A stretch of DNA of 64,000 bases, taken from positions 1,984,001 through 2,048,000 of the forward strand of contig OZ253586.1 in NCBI GenBank assembly GCA_965263155.1, written 5' to 3'. Origin of the DNA: JAAXIE01 sp965263155 (GTDB lineage Bacteria > Chloroflexota > Dehalococcoidia > Lucifugimonadales > JAAXIE01). This document shows, in pieces, positions 1-8,114 of the stretch; position 1 is the stretch's first letter, and each line of letters begins with the position of its first letter. The notes beneath the pieces were generated by a model that saw only the letters and a list, made by a program, of their open reading frames with translations, had not been told where the DNA came from and did not search any database. A program made the position numbers and the translations under genes.

Positions 1-262
1 CCAGCAGGCGGCCTTGGCGGTCGCGGGTGAGGCCGTTGGCCCGGTTGGTGGGCTCGGCGAATACGGTCGCTCCTTCGCCATCTGCCCACTTTACGCGGCG
101 GTTATTGTGGATGTCGCTGAAGAGGAGGTAGCCTCCCTCCTTCCACCACAACGGGCCTTCCGCAGGCCCCATGTCGCCGCCGTAACCTCCTGCAAGCTCC
201 TCCACGGTGGCATTCAGATCGATGATGCGCTCCAGTTCGGGTGCGTGCTGCTCGATTGGCAT
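1..262 (-). CDS. SMP-30/gluconolactonase-like protein, N-terminal part (cut by window edge)
   Basis: The minus strand is open from an ATG at 262 to the window edge, giving 87 residues that begin MPIEQHAPELERIIDLNATV. The segment with GPAEGPLWWKEGGYLLFSDI followed by NNRRVKWADGEG is the first blade of the SMP-30/gluconolactonase/luciferin-regenerating six-bladed propeller, in which the Glu of the GPxEGP motif is a metal ligand. The sequence continues into AEPTNRANGLTRDRQGRLL, the usual second landmark (xNGLxxDxxGRLL). A clear AAAGGAG ribosome site lies 7 nt upstream of the ATG. These enzymes hydrolyse sugar lactones or related esters; the substrate cannot be told from the fragment. Confidence 0.85.
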   Translation of the reverse strand, partial: MPIEQHAPELERIIDLNATVEELAGGYGGDMGPAEGPLWWKEGGYLLFSDIHNNRRVKWADGEGATVFAEPTNRANGLTRDRQGRLL

Positions 263-410
263 AGCTGGCTCCTTTCAGTCTTGTCCGGTCAGTTATGGGC
301 GTAACGGCTTGGGACTTTCTAGTCCCGCTTTTGTGCCGCTCGGTGCTAGGGTATGGTCAGAATCATAGCTGTTTCTCCTTCGGATGGGACATCTGTCGTA
401 GCTAAAACGC

Positions 411-445
411 ATTCTTTTGTATCTGCCTTAAGTCCCATTTGTCCC
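411..445 (-). repeat. Short bipartite dispersed repeat, copy I
   Basis: On the minus strand this reads GGGAC-AAAT-GGGAC, five bases, then GCAGATACAAAAG. It aligns without gaps over 35 nt to copy II at 12264-12298. In each copy the five-base word is present twice, flanking AAAT, but the word itself differs between copies (GGGAC here, GTCAC in copy II). Confidence 0.55.
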
Positions 446-565
446 ATTCCCACCCGAAGCAGATACGGAAATAGCACTATTCCGTGGGACGATTTGGCCC
501 CATCGGGCGGGCATACGGGTAGCAGCGCGGTACGCGTGCGTTGGGAGCACAAGAGCTGCTCTTGC

Positions 566-636
566 CCGGCGCTGACCTAGGAGACAGATGCATGCCCTTG
601 GGCAGACACAAGGGCAGCCCCTACGAGGCGTGACGG
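566..636 (+). repeat. Dispersed intergenic repeat, copy A
   Basis: Starts CCGGCGCTGACCTAGGAGAC and ends in CCCCTACGAGGCGT. The same start and end, with a somewhat longer middle, recur at 1076-1155. The middle contains CCCTTGGGCAGACACAAGGG, a short inverted repeat. GGGCAGACACA...CCCCTACG-type elements are, from general knowledge, frequent between genes in environmental Chloroflexota; the family assignment is inference. Confidence 0.7.
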
Positions 637-852
637 AGGTCTTGGCATGACAACCGACATCGCGCGCCTTGGGGGTTCGCATTTTGTCGCATTTGTGGTG
701 TTCCAGTGCTAATCCCTTGCATCTCTCGCTTACTTCCAATGCTATATCCGTTGCAAACTGTCCGTATTTTATTGCATCGGGATATAGATCGGCGCAGCTA
801 CGCGTCAGCTTTGCTGTAGTCAAGGGGCCGCCACACAATACACGATTGTTCG

Positions 853-886
853 CGTTTTCGTAGCTGATGGCTGTGACATTTGAGAC
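853..886 (-). repeat. Short bipartite dispersed repeat, copy III
   Basis: On the minus strand it reads GTCTC-AAAT-GTCAC, six bases, then CAGCTACGAAAACG. The first half matches copy II (12264-12298) and the AGCTACGAAAA half recurs at 20551-20584 and 12174-12182. Confidence 0.5.
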
Positions 887-1075
887 ATCGTTGTAACCGG
901 TCCATATCTGAGACATTGTAGAAGCCCCGGTGGCGGACCCCTATGCGTTTGGTCCCGGGGCCGGGATGAGGCAGGATGCAGGCGGGGGGCCTATACGGAG
1001 GATAGGGGGGAAGGGAGGCCGGGGTCAACGGGCTGATGTCAGTGGGCGCGGGGTGACACTGTGGAGCCTAGAGCT

Positions 1076-1155
1076 CCGGCGCTGACCTAGGAGACAGGGT
1101 GCAGGCCCTTCTGTGTCTTGGGCAGCCACAATGGCTGACCCCTACGAGGCGTACG
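1076..1155 (+). repeat. Dispersed intergenic repeat, copy B
   Basis: Second copy of the element at 566-636: identical first 22 bases starting CCGGCGCTGACCTAGGAGAC, a diverged middle (ggcagccacaatggc), and the same CCCCTACGAGGCGT end. It ends about 8 bp past the last bases of the ABC exporter 3' region and may act with it as a transcription end, but no T-run is visible. Confidence 0.7.
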
Positions 1156-1162
1156 GCACGAC

Positions 1163-4100
1163 CTAGTGGTTGTGATGCCCTCCGCCGCCCACGCCCGGCA
1201 TGCTGGGTGCGTGAGCTTGATGGGGTCCATGATGTTGCGTCGCTTGGCGCTCCGACACCCCGTCCACCAGTTGGGCGGCCACCAGCCGAGCGTAGAGACC
1301 CTGTTGGTGCAGCAGCTCTTGGTGAGTGCCGTGCTCTACCATGTCGCCGTCGTCGAGGACGACAATCTGGTCAGCATCGCGCACCGTGGAGAGGCGGTGG
1401 GCGATGACCAGAGTGGTGCGTCCTTCCATCAGCCGTTCCAAGGCCAGCCGTAGCTGTTGCTCGTTGACGGCGTCCAAGTGGGAGGTGGCCTCGTCGAGGA
1501 TGAGGATGGGCGCGTTCTTGAGCAGGGCACGGGCGATGGCGATGCGCTGGCGTTGTCCGCCGGAAAGCTGCGCCCCACGCTCGCCCACTATGGTTTCGTA
1601 GCCATCGGGGAATGAGGTGATGAAGTCATGGGCGTTAGCCTGCCGGGCGGCCTCCTCGACCTCGCTGTCGCTAGCGTCCTGACGTCCCAGCCGGATGTTA
1701 GAGCGAATGGTGTCGTTGAACAGGTAGGTGTCTTGCGACACCAAGGCAATCTGTCCTCGCAGGTCATCCAAGTTGAAGGAACGCAGGTCATCGTTCTCCA
1801 GAACGACACGACCCGTATCGGCATCCCAGAAGCGCATGAGCAGGTTGGCGCAGGTGGTCTTACCCGCCCCCGATGGCCCGACCAGCGCAGTGGTGCTTCC
1901 CGGAGGAAGGTCGAAGGATACTTGGTGCAGGGCTTGAGGCTCGTGGCGGCCGTAGGCGAAAGACACGTCTTGGAACCGGATGGCAGGAGCAGACGCGGGG
2001 CTGTCGGCCCCCGGCCCGTCCACTACAGGCACCGGCTCGTCGTGCACCTCAAATACGCGGCGCGCCGAGGCGGTTGTTTCCATGAGTTGCTTGATGGTGC
2101 GGGCGATGTCGGCGATGGGCGCAAAGGCGGCCGCGGAGAGCACTACCGAAAGTATCAGTTGCGGACGCGACATCTCCCCTTGCGTCAAGAACCAGACTCC
2201 TAGGGTCAGCACGCAAAGGCTACCCAAGGCCGTCATTGCCTCGATGAACGACACTTGGAATGACCGCACCTTGAGGAATCTGGTCTGGAAATGGGCGAAT
2301 GCCCAGCCGTTGCGAGCGATTTCCGCCTGCCGTTCGGGGCCGCGGCCGAAGGCCGCAACTTCCCGGAGCCCCTGCAAACTGTCGACCATATGGGCGTGAA
2401 TGTCGCCCAGCCGTTCTCGCACTTCAGTGGCCAACTGCTCGGAGCGAGCTTGGGCCATAAGAGGGCTGACCGCCACTGCCAGCAGGAAGGGCGAGAGCAC
2501 CAATGCCAGAGGCCAAGCGATTACCGCCAGCACCGCCAGCACCCCGGCGGGCACGACCACGGCGACGAAGGCCGGGGTAATGGTGTGGGCGAAGAAGTAC
2601 TCCACCGTCTCGATGTCGCTGCCGACGATACTGACCAGATCGCCGGAGCGTCGCTTCACCATGTACGCCGGAGCCAAGGGGTCCAGCTTGCGGTACATGT
2701 CGACTCGCATCTCGTTCAGCAAACGGTAGGCCATGTCGTGGGCCTGCCACGATTCTGCCCAAGTGAAGAAACCCACCAAGGGAACAAAGACGCCAAGAAG
2801 CACTAGCAGCAGGGTCAGGCTGCCTCCGGTGACCACCTGACCCACCAGCAGGGCCCCGATGACGGCCAGTCCGATGACCGATCCATGATGCCCCACCCCC
2901 AAGAGGAAGGTGAGTATGAGCTGGCCCCACCACGGCCGGACCAAGATGAGCAGCCTGCCGCCTAGGGCAAACATGCCCGACGGCCTACGGTGCGAGGTCG
3001 GCGTGCGGTCCCCAACGGCATCGAGCACCCGTTCGTGACGGTGGTTGTGGTGATGCGCGTGTGTTGGCGGATGGGCGTCCACACCAGCGGCGCCAGCCTC
3101 AGCGGTTACCTGTTCAGGCACGGCATGCTGATGGCTAACAGGATGTCCATCCTGCTGATTGTCCTGCATCGTCTGCTGGTTGGCCATCAGTTGTGTGTAA
3201 ACGCCACCAGCAGCGACCAACTCTTGGTGGCTACCCGACTCCACCAGACGTCCCTCATCCAGCACCAAGATGCGATTGGCCCCTATGACGCTGGAGAGTC
3301 GGTGGGCGATGGTCAGGGTGGTCCTGCCCTCCATGAGGTGGTCGAGGGCCTTCTGGATGGTCGCCTCGTTCTCCGTGTCCACGCTGGACAGAGCCTCGTC
3401 CAGTATCAGGATGGGCGCGTCCTTCAGCAAAGCACGTGCTATGGCGATGCGTTGCCTCTGCCCTCCGGAAAGGCGGATGGCACGCTCGCCCACCACAGTG
3501 TCGTACCCGTCGGGCAGTGCCTCGATAAAGTCGTGGGCGTTGGCCACATTGGCCGCGTCTTGGATTTCCTGCTGAGTGGCATCGGGCTTGGCGAAACGCA
3601 GGTTCTCGGCGACAGTGCCGTGGAACAGGTAGGTATCCTGCCCCACCACGGCCACATGCCTCCTCAGGTAATCGAGAGGGAGTTCACGCAGGTCTTGGCC
3701 GCCCAGCAGGATGCGTCCCTGCTGGGGGTCGAAGAACCGCAGGGCGAGGGAGACGACGGTGGACTTGCCTGCGCCACTGGGGCCGACCAAGCCTAGGGAC
3801 TCCCCAGCATGGAGGGTGAAGGACACCTGCTCCAATGCAGGGCGGCGTCCCGACTGGTAGCCGAAAGTGACGTTTTCGAAGACCAATTCAGGGGCCAGTG
3901 TGGGCTCCGTCCCGTTGACGCGCCGAGTCCCCGTCTCCGACTCCCGCACTTGGATGGGGGTGTCCAGTATTTCATATACGGCTTGGGCCGAAGCCAAGGC
4001 GATCATGCCCTCGTGGCCCAACTGAATCAGCTCGCGCAGAGGCCGGAAGATTTCGACTCCCAGCATCAGCACAATCAGCAACGGGCGCAACTCCATGTCG

Positions 4101-4906
4101 CCTTGGCTCACCCGCCACGCGCCAAACCCAAGGGCCAATGCCGCTGCTGCTGATATGCCCATCAGGGTCACTGCACTGTTCAAACTGTTGGCCGCCAGCA
4201 CACCCATGGTGGCGCGGAACAGTTGACGGGAACGGGTGGCCAGAAGGTCGCCACGAGCGCGGCTCTGACCGAAGGCTTTCAACGTGGACAGACCCTGCAC
4301 ACTGTCGAGGAAGTCGGCCCCCAATGCGCCGTAGGCATCGCGTCGCTTCAGGTTCTTCTCGGTGTTCCACTTGGCCAGCGTATTGGGTATTAGCAGGGTC
4401 GCTAGAGCGAAGACTAGGAATATCACAGCGATGGGCCAGTCGATGAAGGCCATGAACGCGAAAATCAGTGGCGGGGTCAGTACCGCCACTGTCAGTTGGG
4501 GTAAGTACCGACCGAAAAAGGCCTCCAGCCGTTCCACGCCGTCAGCCAGCGTCAGGACTCCATCACCGGTGCGGCTTTGGTCGAAGTAGCCGGGGCCAAG
4601 GGCTAGGCAATGCTGGTAGAGCCTCTCCCGCACCTGCACCTTGACGATGCTCGCCGTGTGGTGGCTCACCAACTCCTGCATGTACTGGAGCAGGCTGCGA
4701 AGGACAATGAGGCCAGCCATGGCGATAAGGGGTGCGGCCAAGGTGGAGAAGGCTGCGCCCTCGTGTATGACTGCGACGATGACCACACCGGCCATGGCGA
4801 GGCGGCCCACACCAGCGCCCATGGCCAAAAGGCCAAGGAAGGAGGCAAGAAGGATACGCAACCGGACGCCGTTGGCGTAAGCAAGAAGGCGGGGATCGAG
4901 ATGCAT
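1163..4906 (-). CDS. Fused double ABC exporter, CydD-CydC-like, with His-rich linker and tail
   Basis: A 1247-residue protein made of two complete exporter halves (TMD-NBD-TMD-NBD). The first half resembles CydD in the stretch YFDQSRTGDGV / FGRYLPQLTVA; the second resembles CydC. Walker A motifs GPSGAGKST (about residue 373) and GPSGAGKTT (about 1010), and two LSGGQRQRIAIARALL signatures each followed by LILDEA, indicate two active ATPase sites. CydDC exports cysteine, glutathione or haem-related compounds to the periplasm and is normally two proteins; here they are one chain. The linker (about 575-640) and the last 25 residues are rich in histidine (PTHAHHHNHRHE; GGGGHHNH), which could bind metal. 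The ATG at 4906 has GAGGTAG upstream. No cytochrome bd genes are nearby, so the substrate is open. Confidence 0.85.
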   Translation of the reverse strand: MHLDPRLLAYANGVRLRILLASFLGLLAMGAGVGRLAMAGVVIVAVIHEGAAFSTLAAPLIAMAGLIVLRSLLQYMQELVSHHTASIVKVQVRERLYQHCLALGPGYFDQSRTGDGVLTLADGVERLEAFFGRYLPQLTVAVLTPPLIFAFMAFIDWPIAVIFLVFALATLLIPNTLAKWNTEKNLKRRDAYGALGADFLDSVQGLSTLKAFGQSRARGDLLATRSRQLFRATMGVLAANSLNSAVTLMGISAAAALALGFGAWRVSQGDMELRPLLIVLMLGVEIFRPLRELIQLGHEGMIALASAQAVYEILDTPIQVRESETGTRRVNGTEPTLAPELVFENVTFGYQSGRRPALEQVSFTLHAGESLGLVGPSGAGKSTVVSLALRFFDPQQGRILLGGQDLRELPLDYLRRHVAVVGQDTYLFHGTVAENLRFAKPDATQQEIQDAANVANAHDFIEALPDGYDTVVGERAIRLSGGQRQRIAIARALLKDAPILILDEALSSVDTENEATIQKALDHLMEGRTTLTIAHRLSSVIGANRILVLDEGRLVESGSHQELVAAGGVYTQLMANQQTMQDNQQDGHPVSHQHAVPEQVTAEAGAAGVDAHPPTHAHHHNHRHERVLDAVGDRTPTSHRRPSGMFALGGRLLILVRPWWGQLILTFLLGVGHHGSVIGLAVIGALLVGQVVTGGSLTLLLVLLGVFVPLVGFFTWAESWQAHDMAYRLLNEMRVDMYRKLDPLAPAYMVKRRSGDLVSIVGSDIETVEYFFAHTITPAFVAVVVPAGVLAVLAVIAWPLALVLSPFLLAVAVSPLMAQARSEQLATEVRERLGDIHAHMVDSLQGLREVAAFGRGPERQAEIARNGWAFAHFQTRFLKVRSFQVSFIEAMTALGSLCVLTLGVWFLTQGEMSRPQLILSVVLSAAAFAPIADIARTIKQLMETTASARRVFEVHDEPVPVVDGPGADSPASAPAIRFQDVSFAYGRHEPQALHQVSFDLPPGSTTALVGPSGAGKTTCANLLMRFWDADTGRVVLENDDLRSFNLDDLRGQIALVSQDTYLFNDTIRSNIRLGRQDASDSEVEEAARQANAHDFITSFPDGYETIVGERGAQLSGGQRQRIAIARALLKNAPILILDEATSHLDAVNEQQLRLALERLMEGRTTLVIAHRLSTVRDADQIVVLDDGDMVEHGTHQELLHQQGLYARLVAAQLVDGVSERQATQHHGPHQAHAPSMPGVGGGGHHNH

Positions 4907-4998
4907 ACGAGTGCTACCTCAGGGTCGAGCGAGAGCTCGGAGTGGGACGATAGCATGGGACTATGCCATACATGGCGCAGGTCGGCCAACAGGGGCGG

Positions 4999-5763
4999 CT
5001 ACTCAACCAGCTCCACCGTGTCACCTACTGAGGCGTCGCCGGGGCGCTCCACGATGGCATATACGCCGAAGTAGGCGGCGATGGGGTTGGGGCGGTAGCT
5101 CATTATCAAGCGCAGCGTATCGACGTCCCGCTCACCAGTGTCGGGATCGTGAGTTGTGATGGCGCAACGCGGGTCGGGGGATATGAGCCGCAGACGCAGA
5201 CGCTCGCCAATCTGAATAGCTTGTCCAAGCCAGCCGTCCTCTTCGTGGGGCTCACACCCCTGCAAGAGGAAGTTGGGGCGGAAACGGCGGCCATCGAAGG
5301 CATGCGTTCCTCCTGCAACGGTTTCCAGCTGTTGCAGGGAGCCTTGGGAGAGCACGGAGACGGGGAACTCGTCGTAGCACTGCCCTGGCTGGTCGGCCCG
5401 CACCAAGCGCAGGGGGATACCCACAGCACGGGAGAGGGCAGGGCCCCAGCCACCGTTCAAGACCTGACCCCGCACGACGCGGCCCCACATGCGGGTGGAG
5501 ACCGGCTCGCCCGGTTCCAACTCCCACTCCAGCACCTGACCGTCGGGGAGCGTAAGTCGCAACTCCTCCGGTTCGGACTGGTAGGAGGCCTTGATTTGCA
5601 CGAGCCAGCCCAACTCCCGTTGGGTCACCAGCCGGCTATTGCCATCGATGAGGTAGAAGCGTCGGTCCTCCATGATTCCCGACAGCCCCACATGCACGCT
5701 GTTGGGGCCGACCAAGCCCGCCGACTTGACGGGCGCCACATGAATTGCGCCGACGGTTATCAT
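4999..5763 (-). CDS. MOSC domain protein (YcbX-like)
   Basis: 254 residues with an N-terminal MOSC beta-barrel (VGAIHVAPVKSAG, EDRRFYLID) and a MOSC core (GRRFRPNFLLQG, then DPRCAITTHDPDTGERD). The Cys in DPRCAIT is the residue conserved in MOSC proteins, which handle sulfur or molybdenum cofactor and include the N-hydroxylated-compound reductases YcbX and mARC. The ATG at 5763 (MITVGAIHV) fits the usual domain start; a frame open further upstream adds 34 residues with no family resemblance and runs through an inverted repeat. Neighbour: the ABC exporter gene is downstream on the same strand, 92 bp away. Confidence 0.85.
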   Translation of the reverse strand: MITVGAIHVAPVKSAGLVGPNSVHVGLSGIMEDRRFYLIDGNSRLVTQRELGWLVQIKASYQSEPEELRLTLPDGQVLEWELEPGEPVSTRMWGRVVRGQVLNGGWGPALSRAVGIPLRLVRADQPGQCYDEFPVSVLSQGSLQQLETVAGGTHAFDGRRFRPNFLLQGCEPHEEDGWLGQAIQIGERLRLRLISPDPRCAITTHDPDTGERDVDTLRLIMSYRPNPIAAYFGVYAIVERPGDASVGDTVELVE

Positions 5764-5773
5764 CCAGCCGATG

Positions 5774-5835
5774 ATACCCCTTGGACGCCCGCACTGAAAG
5801 TCCTTACCTCTTGGAAGGGGGAGTCCAAGGGGTAT
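5774..5835. repeat. 13-bp inverted repeat in the MOSC leader
   Basis: ATACCCCTTGGAC (5774-5786) and its exact complement GTCCAAGGGGTAT (5823-5835) are separated by 36 bp. The element lies just upstream of the MOSC start on the minus strand and could be an operator or a leader hairpin. The AAGGGG of the near arm is also the best ribosome-site match for the MOSC ATG, so a folded leader could hide it. Confidence 0.5.
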
Positions 5836-5994
5836 GCTCTCCCCTAGCGACACACGCCCCGACATGAAGTCAGGGCATGACGGCTGGGAAGGGGGGTGAG
5901 ATTGAGCGGGACGACAGAACAGCCCTTTTTAGGTTAGACTATGTCGTCGCAATTCGTCGCGCTTCCATCCGAGAGGATGGTACCGAGGAGGACC

Positions 5995-6879
5995 ATGGCA
6001 ACCATCGCACTTGAGCTGATCCCCACTTCCAAGGGAGGGGGACAGGCCTTGGCCGAGGAAGAAGCCCAGAAGACCCGTGCCCAACTAGACAAGTCGGGCC
6101 TGATCGACCACATCAACACCTTGGTCGTGCCCCAAATGATTCCCGAGGAAGGAGACCGGCCCGTAGCTCTGGACGAGAAGATCGACGCCTTGGACTCCAG
6201 CATCACGCTGCGTCAAGAGATACCTGCGTCCTGCATTCTCACGCAGGTGACGGTCTTCACCCCCAAGCGACAGCTGGACGAGCGAGTGGCGAGCCTGAAG
6301 CAGGCCGGTGTGGAGCGCGTGGTGTTCGTGGGGGTGCCACGGGTGTTCGACGACGCCGATATCGTGGGTCCATCCCCCAATGAGGCCCTTGGCATCTACA
6401 GCGACGTGATGCCATCCCGGGGAGCCATTCTCATACCCACCCGGTTGGAGGAAGAGGGTCGGCTCCTCTACAAGCTGGAGTGCGGGGCCAACTTTGCCAT
6501 GACTCAATTGCTGTACAGCAAGCAGATTGTGTCCTTCCTGGAAACGATGAAGGAGCACCCCCATAGACCTGAGATACTGCTCTCCTTCGGTTTCGTGCCC
6601 CAACTGGAGCAGCGCCTTGGCCTGATTCGCTGGCTTATCAAGGACGACACCAGCGCCTTGGTCGGCCCGGAAATAGACTGGGTGACGGAGCTGGCAGCCA
6701 TGCCCTTCCGGCAGAAGAAGGCGGCCATGGTGGACCACTACAAGGAAATCGTGGAGGGTGTGAGCGAGGCCGGGTTCCCGGTAGGCGTGCACTTTGAGTG
6801 CCCCTACGGCGTCTCCGACCCCGCCATGGAGACGTTCAATGCCATGCTGGACGCTTGGCATCCGAATAGCCAAGGGTGA
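5995..6879 (+). CDS. Methylenetetrahydrofolate reductase-like (MetF-fold) protein
   Basis: 294 residues, the length of bacterial MetF. The central GANFAMTQLLYS corresponds to the MetF flavin-barrel landmark (GAdfaiTQ), and the opening IALELIPTSKGG resembles the SfEffPP strand with the catalytic Glu. The LRGD region is replaced by VVFVGVPR, so it is a divergent member of the FAD-linked oxidoreductase barrel and may act on another C1-pterin or use another flavin. The start at 5995 is chosen because GAGGAGGA lies directly upstream; the in-frame ATGs at 5941 and 5977 have none. It overlaps the next gene by one base (TGATG). Confidence 0.65.
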   Translation: MATIALELIPTSKGGGQALAEEEAQKTRAQLDKSGLIDHINTLVVPQMIPEEGDRPVALDEKIDALDSSITLRQEIPASCILTQVTVFTPKRQLDERVASLKQAGVERVVFVGVPRVFDDADIVGPSPNEALGIYSDVMPSRGAILIPTRLEEEGRLLYKLECGANFAMTQLLYSKQIVSFLETMKEHPHRPEILLSFGFVPQLEQRLGLIRWLIKDDTSALVGPEIDWVTELAAMPFRQKKAAMVDHYKEIVEGVSEAGFPVGVHFECPYGVSDPAMETFNAMLDAWHPNSQG

Positions 6880-7595
6880 TGGGAGAGCTGCCGTCTGACA
6901 GACCAACGTCACCCACCGTGACACAACCAGCGACCGGGGACTCGGCCGCCCGAACTGCGGGGAAGCTGCTGCTTCTCAGCGCTGCTGGGTCGGTGGTGAT
7001 GGTGGCTGCGAGGGTGGGGGCGGATGCTGACCAAGCCACACTCACCGAATCGCTGCGAGCGATTGCCGACAGCCGCCCGGTCTACACAGTCAACGGGGTG
7101 GCGAGGCTTGTCGCCGGCTTATCCTTAGTGGCTGGCGGGCTGTACCTGTTGAAGGCGTGGGCGGTTAGCGGGCGCCCCGTAACTTCTGCGTTTTCATATC
7201 TGCTGACTGCCTCCGGTGCGATCGCGGTGTTGTCAGGAGTGTGCACCATCATCTTGGCCGCCTACGCGCCGGAAAGCACTGCCTTCGTCGAAAATGTATC
7301 TGATGCACGTTGGGTCACAGGAAAGATCGGGTTCACCATAGCGGGACTGGCGTTGCTCCTCGCTGCCAAGTACCAGTGGCAGGTCGGCGGCATCTTGAGG
7401 AAAGTGTCCCCCGCATCAGCGATTGTCGGAGTCGCCATGCAGTTCACTTGGGTTGACGCCTCCACCATCATGCATCCCATCATCGGTACCGCCTTCTTGC
7501 TGTGGCTGATTGCATTCGGCGCCATGTTGGCCAGCGGCCGCACCGGGAGGCTCTTCGTCGCAGCCTACAGCCAGCCTACTGAAGCAGCAGGATAA
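6879..7595 (+). CDS. Multi-pass membrane protein of unknown function
   Basis: 238 residues with six to seven hydrophobic segments (for example LLLLSAAGSVVMVAARVG, VARLVAGLSLVAGGLYLL, AIAVLSGVCTIILAAY, IGFTIAGLALLLAAKY, IIGTAFLLWLIAFGAML). The arrangement resembles DUF4386-type proteins, but I cannot assign a family with certainty. The start overlaps the stop of the MetF-like gene (TGATG), so the two are probably translationally coupled; a GTG one codon upstream is an alternative start. Confidence 0.6.
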   Translation: MGELPSDRPTSPTVTQPATGDSAARTAGKLLLLSAAGSVVMVAARVGADADQATLTESLRAIADSRPVYTVNGVARLVAGLSLVAGGLYLLKAWAVSGRPVTSAFSYLLTASGAIAVLSGVCTIILAAYAPESTAFVENVSDARWVTGKIGFTIAGLALLLAAKYQWQVGGILRKVSPASAIVGVAMQFTWVDASTIMHPIIGTAFLLWLIAFGAMLASGRTGRLFVAAYSQPTEAAG

Positions 7596-7614
7596 TCTGA
7601 TAAAGGGCCGACGG

Positions 7615-8001
7615 TCACTCTGTGCGCGTCCTTGGGGTGCGCCAGTTAGGGTCGTCCAACGGGATGCTGAGCCAAGAGACGATCTGGCGTAGTCCGTCGT
7701 AGGCCTTGAGGCGGGCGTCGTCGGTGGCTTCCTGCTCTGCCGGATCAATCAGAGCTTCCATCTGACGCACTACCAGCGGCCCCACTTCCAGCAAGGCATC
7801 GCTGCCTGACGTAGCCCACCGCGCCAGCACATATCGCACGAGGGCCCCCACCGGGATATCCTGGTTCCGGCTAATGCGGTCCAAGGCTGGCATGGGGTCC
7901 AGCCTGCTGTAGGTGGCCACATCATGCTTGAAATTGGCGTCCTTATCGTCGGCGCTGAAGGGCGTGTGGTAAGTCTCGAGCGTGATCTGCCTGTCTGCCA
8001 T
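7615..8001 (-). CDS. Small conserved protein (possibly DUF6027)
   Basis: 128 residues, soluble, no signal or membrane segment. The stretch YHTPFSADDKDANFKHDVAT and then DIPVGALVRYVLARWATSG looks like a conserved small family; I tentatively recall DUF6027 but cannot verify it. The gene ends 19 bp from the convergent membrane-protein gene and starts back to back with the MFS gene at 8115. Confidence 0.5.
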   Translation of the reverse strand: MADRQITLETYHTPFSADDKDANFKHDVATYSRLDPMPALDRISRNQDIPVGALVRYVLARWATSGSDALLEVGPLVVRQMEALIDPAEQEATDDARLKAYDGLRQIVSWLSIPLDDPNWRTPRTRTE

Positions 8002-8066
8002 GCGAACCGTCCCAGTGCGCAGTTGACGCGGTTGGACAACCTGCGACGCCCACTGTTTGTTCCGAA

Positions 8067-8096
8067 TTGTAACCGCAACGCTTTAGGTGGTACACT
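8067..8096 (+). promoter_or_regulatory. Candidate sigma-70 promoter for the MFS/Rieske operon
   Basis: TTGTAA (8067-8072) and TACACT (8091-8096) are 18 bp apart, each matching four of six consensus bases. It points at the MFS gene starting at 8115; the predicted leader would be very short. Confidence 0.3.
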
Positions 8097-8114
8097 CGGC
8101 CCGAAAGTTCACCT

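Larger units (their letters stand above)
263..1162. other. 900-bp gap without a convincing gene; holds dispersed repeats
   Basis: No reading frame here has a ribosome site or a recognisable family. The stretch contains two copies of a longer repeat (566-636 and 1076-1155) and two copies of a short bipartite repeat (411-445 and 853-886), which are listed separately. It lies between the 5' end of the SMP-30 gene and the 3' end of the ABC exporter gene, so it should contain the SMP-30 promoter, but I see no good -10/-35 pair. Confidence 0.6.

Noticed and set aside
428..916. 162-codon open frame on the minus strand
   Set aside because: No ribosome site, no family, and it runs through three separate repeat elements; its Cys- and Arg-rich composition reflects the repeats.
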